Shown in pieces: positions 1 through 5,274 of a stretch of 5,274 nt of DNA; within the stretch, counting starts at the first letter, position 1; each line of letters begins with the position of its first letter. The stretch is from assembly GCA_043809745.1 (NCBI GenBank), contig JBDROU010000045.1, positions 1 through 5,274 on the forward strand. Direction: 5' to 3'. The position numbers were made by a program, and so were the translations under genes. The notes below the pieces were generated by a model, which ran no database searches, was not told the DNA's origin, and saw nothing but the letters and a program-made list of their open reading frames with translations. The stretch is from JBDROU01 sp043809745 [NCBI: bacterium] (lineage in GTDB: Bacteria; Elusimicrobiota; JBDRMW01).

Positions 1-1
1 T

Positions 2-334
2 GGCACAACCAACCCTGAACTCCTAAAAGAAAAAGAACCGGCGGCTTTTTACTATTGCCTCGATGCTCTTCAAAGATTTGATAATAAATCACGAGAAGAA
101 ATTTTTAATATTGTTTCAGAAATCGGCATGCTCGGAACAAAAGGCATAGATTATAGCGACCCTGACAGGACACATCTCTTAAAAAGTATCCCACAGAAAA
201 AATTTACCGGGCTTCATCTTTTGTGCCTGATGTACACAGGCTTCAAGATTATTGAACCTGATCTTGATACAGGGCTTGACTTTGCAGATGCATACAAGAT
301 GGCTCTTGATGTTCATAAATCAAACGTTCATTAA
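2..334 (+). CDS. C-terminal part of an unrecognised protein (5' end outside window)
   Basis: The frame is open from the first complete codon in the window to the TAA at 332-334, giving 110 residues of a longer protein. An internal ATG at 128 has no Shine-Dalgarno sequence before it and the frame runs open upstream, so I read this as a truncated gene, not a 68-residue one. The visible part is soluble-looking and mainly helical: a charged start (LLKEKEPAAFYYCLDALQRF), then a GMLGTKGID stretch, a basic stretch, and a hydrophobic helix LHLLCLMYTGFKII followed by an acidic tail. I see no catalytic motif, membrane anchor or nucleotide-binding site. The stop lies 12 bases before the MazG-like gene on the same strand, which suggests a shared transcript. 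I cannot assign a family. That it is a real gene is supported by the continuous frame and protein-like composition; the function is unknown. Confidence 0.72.
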   Translation, partial: GTTNPELLKEKEPAAFYYCLDALQRFDNKSREEIFNIVSEIGMLGTKGIDYSDPDRTHLLKSIPQKKFTGLHLLCLMYTGFKIIEPDLDTGLDFADAYKMALDVHKSNVH

Positions 335-336
335 TT

Positions 337-341
337 GGGAG
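337..341 (+). promoter_or_regulatory. Shine-Dalgarno site for the MazG-like gene
   Basis: GGGAG lies five bases before the ATG at 347, in the 12-base gap after the previous stop. It fixes the start of the MazG-like gene and shows that it is translated independently of, but close behind, the upstream gene. Confidence 0.75.
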
Positions 342-346
342 TTTAA

Positions 347-694
347 ATGCAAAAGCTCATTAAAAAGCTCAGAGAGTTTGCTAAGGAGCGAGACTGGGAT
401 CAGTTCCATTCGCCTAAAAACCTGTCTATGGCGCTCAGCGTCGAAGTAGCGGAGGTTGTTGAACATTTTCAGTGGCTTACTGAAGAGCAAAGCAAAAATC
501 TTTCACCTGATAAACTTAAAAAAATAAAAGAAGAAATCGGAGATGTTTTTATTTATCTGGTCAGGCTTGCAGACAAGTTAGACATAGATCTTTTTGAAGC
601 AGCAGATGAAAAGATTGAAAAAAACAAATTAAAATACCCTGCAGAAACAGTAAGGGGAAAATCATTCAAATATTCGGAGTATAAAAATGACTAA
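347..694 (+). CDS. MazG-like nucleotide pyrophosphohydrolase, dCTP pyrophosphatase (RS21-C6/DCTPP1) type
   Basis: This 115-residue protein would be a cytosolic all-alpha NTP pyrophosphatase that converts a (d)NTP to the monophosphate and pyrophosphate using Mg2+. The MazG-superfamily metal signature is complete: E33-x-x-E36 (EVAE) and E63-x-x-D66 (EIGD). The segment ERDWDQFHSPKNL (residues 14-26), then FQW at 41-43, closely follows the DCTPP1/RS21-C6 pattern as I recall it (ERDWEQFHQPRNL, FQW), and N93 and the KYP-RG ending also fit. The length is normal for a single-domain member, which works as an oligomer. DCTPP1 is known to prefer dCTP and 5-substituted dCTPs; substrate choice here is inferred from similarity. 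The start is supported by GGGAG at 337-341. The stop overlaps the start of the McrB-like gene by 8 bases, so translational coupling is likely. The alternative is a general house-cleaning pyrophosphatase that happens to lie next to a defence operon. Confidence 0.93.
   Translation: MQKLIKKLREFAKERDWDQFHSPKNLSMALSVEVAEVVEHFQWLTEEQSKNLSPDKLKKIKEEIGDVFIYLVRLADKLDIDLFEAADEKIEKNKLKYPAETVRGKSFKYSEYKND
676..679 (+). promoter_or_regulatory. Shine-Dalgarno site for the McrB-like gene, inside the MazG-like gene
   Basis: GGAG lies seven bases before the ATG at 687, within the last codons of the upstream gene. It supports the start at 687, and hence the 8-base gene overlap, over the out-of-frame ATG at 694. 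Confidence 0.65.
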
Positions 695-2372
695 TGTTAA
701 AGTCTATGAAATAGCGCAAAGCGCCACTCCAAATGCTAAAAAATTATTGTTCCCCGATCAAGGCTTTTTTTATTGGAACGACAAAAAATTTAAACAAATG
801 AGTTCAGGTGAAAAAGTCTATTTTATTAATAAATCAGATATGTACTCGTTGTTTACTGAAATAGATATAACAGACATTCAAGCTACTATCGATTCCGATA
901 AGTCTTCTTTTGAGGATGCCGGACAGCAAATTAAGGTGGATAGAGAATTTGAAAGATTTATAAGATTCAAAATAATAGAAAAAAAGGAAATTCCTCAATC
1001 TTGGCGGTGGACAACATTGGGGGCTGCAGAAGCTACAAATTTAAGAAGCAATGGTGAGCAAGGGCAAAGTATAAAAGAAAATAATATTCAAAGAATCAAT
1101 CAGCTTCTGGAAATTTACACTGACCCTTTAACAGAATCCCACATACTTTTAAATGATTGCAAAAACAGACTTCAGCAACTCATTGCCACCACCGAAGGAA
1201 CAGAAGTGAAAGCAACTAACGGAGATTTAATGACAATCCAAAATTACTGCAAGGCGAAAGGTTTTATATTCGAACCTTGGCAGATAGCGACCTATATAAC
1301 CGCTCTTCGCACAAAACCTTTTGTCATTCTGGCGGGTGTTTCAGGTACCGGTAAATCAAAACTTCCAGCGCTTGTGGCGGAGGCCACCGGAGGAAAAGCA
1401 GAGCTTATCCCTGTCCGTCCCGACTGGACCGACAGTTCGGATATTTTAGGTTACTGTGATCTACAGGGTAATTTCCGTCCCGGAAGGTTGCTGGAAATAA
1501 TCAAGGATGCCTATGCCAATAATGATAAGCACTATGTTTGTATTATTGATGAAATGAATCTTGCTCGGGTTGAGCACTATTTTGCCGAAGTGCTCAGTAG
1601 AATTGAAGACCGTAGAGAAGTGGAAGGCGGCGGATTTAAAAGCGGCCCCCTAGTTTCGCAAAAACTGTCAGAAAACGATGCGGAATGGGCACAATATGGA
1701 CTTCCTCCAAATCTGGCTATCGTCGGCACGGTAAACATGGATGAAAGCTCTCATGGATTCAGTCGCAAAGTTCTTGATCGTGCCTTTACTGTTGAACTTT
1801 CCGATATAGATCTTGGAAAATGGGAAGCTGGTAATATGCAACCCGCCGGGAAAATAAATTGGCCGTTAAATAACTGGTATCCACGTGCCATACAGCTTGG
1901 GAAGCTTGAAAAATATTCAGATGAAGAACGGCAAACAACAGAAGAAATCATAGCCAGATTGAAAGATATCAATAATATTCTTGTTCATGCACAGCTTCAG
2001 ATTGGTTACCGCACGCGTGATGAAATTGTTATGTTCGTTCTTCACGCAAAGGAGTTAAGCTCTTCTTTTAAGACCCATGGTGGTAATAATGTTGACCCGT
2101 TTGATCTTGCATTGCAGATGAAGATTTTGCCCCGCATTGTCGGCGGCAGTTCTCCTGTAAGGCGGGTTGTTTATGAGCTTTTAGGTTGGACAACAAATAA
2201 AGGACAGCTCTACCAGAACGAAGAAGATGCCCAATCTTTGCTTAATAAGTGGGATACATCAGGCAGGCCCAGCAGAATTAATGATGATGTCAAATATCCC
2301 TTTACGGCCGCAAGGCTATGTCTGATGCTGGATAGAATAAAGAATGAGGGGTTTACGTCCTTCTGGCTTTAG
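687..2372 (+). CDS. McrB-like AAA+ NTPase, motor subunit of a type IV (McrBC-like) restriction system
   Basis: This 561-residue protein is the likely motor and DNA-recognition subunit working with the nuclease encoded next. The AAA+ core is complete: Walker A GVSGTGKS at 217-224; an IPVRPDW-type segment with the SSDILGY stretch after it; Walker B CIIDEMN ending in D288-E289, with N291 giving the D-E-x-N pattern typical of McrB; a sensor-like GTVNMDESS with N350 and D352; and a likely arginine finger in VLDRAF (R365). The C-terminal lid ends in a typical RLCLMLDRIKNEGFTSFW pattern. The first 190 or so residues lie outside the AAA+ core. They include FFYWND (27-32), a GEKVYFIN stretch (41-48) and PQSWRWTTLG (103-112), and probably form a target-recognition domain, perhaps PUA/EVE-like; that fold is a guess. 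E. coli McrB is 459 residues and uses GTP; whether this one uses GTP or ATP cannot be told. The gene sits 8 bases before the nuclease gene. Confidence 0.93.
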   Translation: MTNVKVYEIAQSATPNAKKLLFPDQGFFYWNDKKFKQMSSGEKVYFINKSDMYSLFTEIDITDIQATIDSDKSSFEDAGQQIKVDREFERFIRFKIIEKKEIPQSWRWTTLGAAEATNLRSNGEQGQSIKENNIQRINQLLEIYTDPLTESHILLNDCKNRLQQLIATTEGTEVKATNGDLMTIQNYCKAKGFIFEPWQIATYITALRTKPFVILAGVSGTGKSKLPALVAEATGGKAELIPVRPDWTDSSDILGYCDLQGNFRPGRLLEIIKDAYANNDKHYVCIIDEMNLARVEHYFAEVLSRIEDRREVEGGGFKSGPLVSQKLSENDAEWAQYGLPPNLAIVGTVNMDESSHGFSRKVLDRAFTVELSDIDLGKWEAGNMQPAGKINWPLNNWYPRAIQLGKLEKYSDEERQTTEEIIARLKDINNILVHAQLQIGYRTRDEIVMFVLHAKELSSSFKTHGGNNVDPFDLALQMKILPRIVGGSSPVRRVVYELLGWTTNKGQLYQNEEDAQSLLNKWDTSGRPSRINDDVKYPFTAARLCLMLDRIKNEGFTSFWL

Positions 2373-2374
2373 AG
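2371..2374 (+). promoter_or_regulatory. Weak ribosome binding site for the McrC-like gene
   Basis: AGAG overlaps the McrB-like stop codon and lies six bases before the ATG at 2381. It is a poor match to the consensus, so the nuclease is probably translated by coupling to the motor gene, which would tie the amounts of the two subunits together. Confidence 0.4.
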
Positions 2375-2380
2375 TAAATT

Positions 2381-4891
2381 ATGGATGACCTGACGCTTTT
2401 TAGAATTGAGACAGATAGGGTTTCTCTATCCTGGAGCAAGTTAAGCTATAAGCAACCCCCCTCTTCAAAATTCATTTCAAATGTCTCCGGCCTATTGAAA
2501 ATCATCCCAAAAAGAAGGGATATAGTATTTTTCCACATAGAACGTTCGGGTACCCCGGTAGTTTTAGCTGACGATCTACAGCGATCCGAAGGGCCACATC
2601 TTTTTGAACAATGCAATTATGATGTATATGCGTCAACTGCAAAGCCTGGCGACAAGGTAAAAATCATTCACAATGATCCCTTGATTACACAAAATCTGCA
2701 CAAGAGAGAAAACAGCAGAACCCACCAGGGCATTATAAATTTCGGTTCACAGATAGGCACAAGCGAATTTTCAGTTTTTGTCAATGGCAAGCCGGAATTT
2801 GATTTTCTTGTCGAGATATTTCCATCCAAGCTTGACTACAAATCAGATTATGATGAGATGATAGCCGAAGTACAGGATGTTCTTACAGGACTCGCTTTTG
2901 AATATCTGCGCTCAACTTTTAAATTGGGAGTTGAGTCCCATGTCCCCCAACCAACACAACTTGAATGGCTGTATCTCTTGAAAAATGTTGCAAACAAACT
3001 TGAAGAGGCATTTCAGCAGATTAATCGACATCCGATACGTGGACTATTGCGGGAACCAACCTTAACAAAAGCCGGTAAAATAAAAAAAATAGATTCAACC
3101 ATAAGATCGGCTGTCAGACGGGGTGCTGGCTCAGGTGATTTGCTGAAGCTTGAAAACGGCCTTAAGGTTCGGCAAATGCTCATCGAACGACGAGCACGCA
3201 CCACCTTAAACACTCCCGAACATCGATGGCTCGCGGCGCAGCTTAATAGAATCTGCCAAAAAATTTCCATTTTAAAACAGCAGGAAGCACTCGAGATAAG
3301 GAGTTTGCGGCGGGATCAGGCTATTAGCGAACTTGGCAAGCTGGAGTGCCGTATGCGGCAGCTAACCAAATATGAATCGATTGCCACTGCTCAGGGTGAT
3401 CCGCCACAAGGATTTACTTCGCTCCAACTGCAGGGAGCACCGGGATATCGTGAAGCTTATCAGAATTGCCTCATTCTGCAATTGGGCCTTCGTATTGAGG
3501 GAGGGCCGCTGCGCCTTTCAGTAAAGGATTTAAATGTACTGTATGAATACTGGTGTTACATTGCACTTTTAAAAATCATAGCAGAGGAAACAGGCCAGCC
3601 AATTTCGGCAAAAAATATTTTCTCTATAAGACAGCAAGGGCTTCGTGTAATGCTGCAAAAAGGACAAACTACAACGGTGGATTTTAAAATGCGAGGAGAT
3701 CGAACAGTAAATGTTGCTTATAATCGCTTTTTTAAAAATGAACCTGTTCTGGTTCCTCAAATGCCTGATATGCTGATTACCTTCCATGATCCTGCCTGGC
3801 CTGATATGCATCTTATAGTTGATGCAAAATACCGCTTAGATTCTTCACAGGAATATTATAATCAATATAAATCTTTTGGTCCGCCCGATGATGCTATTAA
3901 TGTGCTTCATCGTTATCGTGACGCAATTTTAGAGCAACCGAGTATTCAATCGTCAAAGAGAAGTCCCAAAAGAACATCTGTGCAAGCTGCAGCACTGTTT
4001 CCATTGAGTATGGATGAGGGCGATGATTTTACAAACAGCCGACTTTGGATGGCCCTGGATAAAATAGGAATTGGTGCAATACCATTTCTGCCTGGGAATA
4101 CAAAATATCTGAAGAAATGGCTCAGAAAAATGCTACATCAAGGCGGCTGGTCTTTAGCGGAGAGAGCAATTGGGAACGTGTCTGATGAAAAAGCCGAAGA
4201 CTGGCGCAAGGCTGCTTCAGAATCTGTTTTGATAGGCATTCTTCGGAGTAAAGAAAAAGGGTCAGAAGCACGCCATTTGGAATGGATTAAACAAAACAAG
4301 CGTTACTATATTCCGGTACCGGTAAAAGAGTCTCAAAGACGTTTTCATGTGACAAAATGGGTTGCCTTGTATTTGCCTTTGGAAATTCGCAAACCTGGTG
4401 CTGTTGCATATCGGGCGCAAGTTCAAAAGGTAGAAGTAGTACCTCGAAAAAAAATCCACACACGGTGGAAATCAACTCGGGATAAAGATCATCTGCAGTT
4501 TTTGTATTATCTTGAAAATTTTATGGAATTGCCTCAACCTATAATTAATTTCGAAAATGGTATTGGTAAACGATTTTCGGGCCACCGCTGGACATCGCGC
4601 CTCGCTCTGGAAAGAGCAAAGAATTTAACCGAGCTTTTTTTAGAGACAGAGCCTGAATGGTGTCTTTATGAAGATTTAAATGCTGCAGACATAAATTTTA
4701 AGCTTAAACCAGGAATTCCCAAAGTGCTTGATCCAGACGATCCAAAGGGACGCGCACTGTTTGACGTAAATGGCAAGAAAATTCAATATTTGGGATCAGG
4801 CGGTTTTAAGGTAAAGACACCAAACGAAAACCGTTATTTTGCATCGCCATCCGATGTTGTTATATATTTAAAAGGAGAACTGAATATATGA
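2381..4891 (+). CDS. McrC-like DUF2357 / PD-(D/E)XK nuclease, effector subunit of the McrBC-like system
   Basis: This 836-residue protein is the likely DNA-cutting subunit, activated by the AAA+ partner encoded 8 bases upstream. In order: a beta-rich N-terminal part; a DUF2357-like stretch at about 128-180 (a VFVNGK segment, then VEIFPSKLDYKSDYDEM); helices with INRHPIRGLLREP (214-226); a charged helical or coiled-coil region at about 280-335; and the nuclease domain. The nuclease shows E389 in LYEYWCY, P462-D463 in MPDMLI, and D481-A-K483 in IVDAKYR, which together give the PD-(D/E)XK active site. They are followed by the conserved-looking AINVLHRYRDAI and a GIGAIPFLPG stretch. From about residue 641 there is an extra C-terminal part. 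Its first half (WVALYLPLEI, VAYRAQVQKVEVV) looks like a PUA/ASCH-type beta fold. E. coli McrC is about 348 residues, so this protein is more than twice as long, as is usual for the DUF2357 type. All the catalytic residues are present, so I expect it to be active. Confidence 0.9.
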   Translation: MDDLTLFRIETDRVSLSWSKLSYKQPPSSKFISNVSGLLKIIPKRRDIVFFHIERSGTPVVLADDLQRSEGPHLFEQCNYDVYASTAKPGDKVKIIHNDPLITQNLHKRENSRTHQGIINFGSQIGTSEFSVFVNGKPEFDFLVEIFPSKLDYKSDYDEMIAEVQDVLTGLAFEYLRSTFKLGVESHVPQPTQLEWLYLLKNVANKLEEAFQQINRHPIRGLLREPTLTKAGKIKKIDSTIRSAVRRGAGSGDLLKLENGLKVRQMLIERRARTTLNTPEHRWLAAQLNRICQKISILKQQEALEIRSLRRDQAISELGKLECRMRQLTKYESIATAQGDPPQGFTSLQLQGAPGYREAYQNCLILQLGLRIEGGPLRLSVKDLNVLYEYWCYIALLKIIAEETGQPISAKNIFSIRQQGLRVMLQKGQTTTVDFKMRGDRTVNVAYNRFFKNEPVLVPQMPDMLITFHDPAWPDMHLIVDAKYRLDSSQEYYNQYKSFGPPDDAINVLHRYRDAILEQPSIQSSKRSPKRTSVQAAALFPLSMDEGDDFTNSRLWMALDKIGIGAIPFLPGNTKYLKKWLRKMLHQGGWSLAERAIGNVSDEKAEDWRKAASESVLIGILRSKEKGSEARHLEWIKQNKRYYIPVPVKESQRRFHVTKWVALYLPLEIRKPGAVAYRAQVQKVEVVPRKKIHTRWKSTRDKDHLQFLYYLENFMELPQPIINFENGIGKRFSGHRWTSRLALERAKNLTELFLETEPEWCLYEDLNAADINFKLKPGIPKVLDPDDPKGRALFDVNGKKIQYLGSGGFKVKTPNENRYFASPSDVVIYLKGELNI
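4871..4877 (+). promoter_or_regulatory. Strong Shine-Dalgarno site at the end of the McrC-like gene
   Basis: AAAGGAG lies ten bases before an ATG at 4888 that overlaps the nuclease stop codon (ATGA). This is the best ribosome binding site in the window, yet the frame it serves is only seven codons long. Confidence 0.5.
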
Positions 4892-4911
4892 ATGTAAGGA
4901 TCCATAAATAA
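4888..4911 (+). other. Seven-codon ORF coupled to the mcrC stop; possible remnant of a lost downstream gene
   Basis: ATGAATGTAAGG starts on the last base before the TGA of the nuclease gene and ends at TAA 4909-4911, encoding MNVRIHK. The ATGA overlap together with AAAGGAG at 4871-4877 is what one expects at the junction to a fourth, translationally coupled gene. No other frame continues it for any useful distance. It may be the start of a gene whose body was deleted or replaced, a tiny translated ORF, or chance. I favour a remnant, with low confidence. Confidence 0.3.
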
Positions 4912-4960
4912 GTAAATAACTATCTTTAAAGCATGGGAAGACTTATACATTTTTACTGGA

Positions 4961-5000
4961 CGTTCGAACAGAACGCAGCTTATTCCCTTTCGATTTTTTT
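4961..5000 (+). terminator. Weak candidate transcription terminator after the operon
   Basis: CGTTC (4961-4965) can pair with GAACG (4971-4975) across a five-base loop, and a T7 run follows at 4994-5000. The stem is only five base pairs and the T run begins 18 bases after it, so this does not fit a standard intrinsic terminator well. It is listed because nothing better lies close behind the operon. Confidence 0.2.
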
Positions 5001-5026
5001 CTTAGAAAAATACCTGCACCACCCCA

Positions 5027-5055
5027 ATTGGAGGTCGCAAATTGCGACCTCCAAT
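5027..5055. repeat. Perfect 14-bp inverted repeat with a one-base centre
   Basis: ATTGGAGGTCGCAA (5027-5040) and its exact reverse complement TTGCGACCTCCAAT (5042-5055) flank a single A at 5041. As single-stranded DNA or RNA it would form a strong hairpin, with the central AAA or AAATT as the loop. No T run follows on either strand, so a simple terminator is unlikely. A REP-like mobile palindrome or a binding site for a dimeric protein fits better. The dyad is seen directly; its role is inference. Confidence 0.85.
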
Positions 5056-5079
5056 CTTCAAACTCCGTTTTAGGCATTC

Positions 5080-5099
5080 AAAGGGGGACAAAGGGAGAC
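5080..5099 (+). repeat. Two tandem 10-bp G-rich units
   Basis: AAAGGGGGAC (5080-5089) is followed directly by AAAGGGAGAC (5090-5099), which differs at one base, then by GGGG (5100-5103). With only two copies this is a small repeat. It lies 24 bases after the inverted repeat and is part of the same G-rich, non-coding stretch. Confidence 0.6.
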
Positions 5100-5274
5100 G
5101 GGGTTGAATTTAGGCGTTTCTTTTTTAAATGAGGGGGGGCAGGTTAGTTAGATTGTAAAAGATATTTGGGTAACAGGGATACGGCGTAAAGCGGCAGATT
5201 ACATATTTTACCATCCTTTTTGAAGTTAAGCAGATTTGTCCGCGCAAGCAAGGGCGGTTTGAACTGTAAATCAT

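Larger units (their letters stand above)
4892..5274. other. Intergenic tail without a convincing gene
   Basis: After the nuclease stop, all frames are broken into short pieces. The longest are a 46-codon + strand frame (4933-5073) and a 49-codon - strand frame running off the window end (5125-5274). Neither has a ribosome binding site in view or a recognisable protein composition. The stretch contains a weak hairpin (4961-4975), an AT-only hairpin (4996-5010), a perfect inverted repeat (5027-5055), a G-rich tandem repeat (5080-5103) and a G7 tract (5133-5139). I find no clear intrinsic terminator for the operon. Confidence 0.7.

Noticed and set aside
276-304. Possible promoter before the MazG-like gene (TTGACT at 276-281)
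   Set aside because: No -10-like hexamer lies at 16-18 bases from it, and the stretch is inside coding sequence.
128-334. A separate 68-residue gene starting at ATG 128
   Set aside because: The frame is open upstream to the window edge and no Shine-Dalgarno sequence precedes the ATG, so it is the end of a longer gene.
1751-1972. Antisense ORF inside the McrB-like gene
   Set aside because: It is a shadow of the coding frame on the other strand, with no ribosome binding site or recognisable protein. The same holds for the - strand frames at 3013-3270, 3569-3811, 4262-4459 and 4287-4475.
1344-4326. GGTACCGGTAAA shared by the McrB-like gene (1344-1355) and the McrC-like gene (4315-4326)
   Set aside because: A single 12-base match inside two coding regions, one of them the Walker A codons, with no flanking similarity; taken as coincidence.
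4933-5073. A 46-codon + strand ORF in the tail
   Set aside because: It has no ribosome binding site, runs through the hairpins and palindrome, and its composition does not look like a protein. Only the short stretch over the palindrome is notable, and that is listed as a finding.
5166-5184. Resemblance to the I-SceI homing endonuclease site (GGGTAACAGGGAT)
   Set aside because: It shares only fragments of the 18-base site in a different order, and no intron or homing endonuclease gene is present.
5125-5274. A 49-codon - strand ORF beginning at the last bases of the window
   Set aside because: Its start region cannot be judged at the window edge, and the peptide is rich in scattered Cys, Pro and basic residues, ending across the G tract. 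It looks like chance reading of non-coding DNA.

Overview
This window is bacterial or archaeal DNA: intron-free, tightly packed, all genes on the + strand, with Shine-Dalgarno sites and overlapping or nearly abutting reading frames. Base use leans moderately AT by eye. No lineage marker is present. The style of the genes and the G-rich intergenic tail remind me of anaerobic Desulfobacterota-like genomes, but that is only an impression.

Layout. (1) Positions 2-334 hold the 3' end of a gene that starts before the window; I do not recognise the protein. (2) Positions 347-694 encode a 115-residue MazG-superfamily nucleotide pyrophosphohydrolase of the RS21-C6/DCTPP1 (dCTP pyrophosphatase) type. 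(3) Positions 687-2372 encode a 561-residue McrB-like AAA+ NTPase with an unassigned N-terminal region of about 190 residues. (4) Positions 2381-4891 encode an 836-residue McrC-like partner: a DUF2357-type N-terminal part, a PD-(D/E)XK nuclease, and a long C-terminal extension that may be PUA-like. (5) Positions 4892-5274 have no convincing gene. This tail holds a 7-codon ORF starting on the mcrC stop, a perfect 14-bp inverted repeat, a short G-rich tandem repeat and a G7 tract.

How the genes fit together. The last two genes form a two-component, modification-dependent (type IV, McrBC-like) restriction system: the AAA+ motor would assemble on DNA and drive the nuclease subunit. The pyrophosphohydrolase gene overlaps the motor gene by 8 bases, and the unknown gene ends 12 bases before the pyrophosphohydrolase, so all four look like one transcription unit whose promoter lies outside the window. 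The most interesting idea is that the two enzyme activities are complementary. Eukaryotic DCTPP1 removes dCTP and 5-substituted dCTPs from the nucleotide pool, while classical McrBC cuts DNA containing modified cytosine. This operon could therefore act against cytosine-modified phage at both the nucleotide and the DNA level. That is inference, not something the sequence proves.
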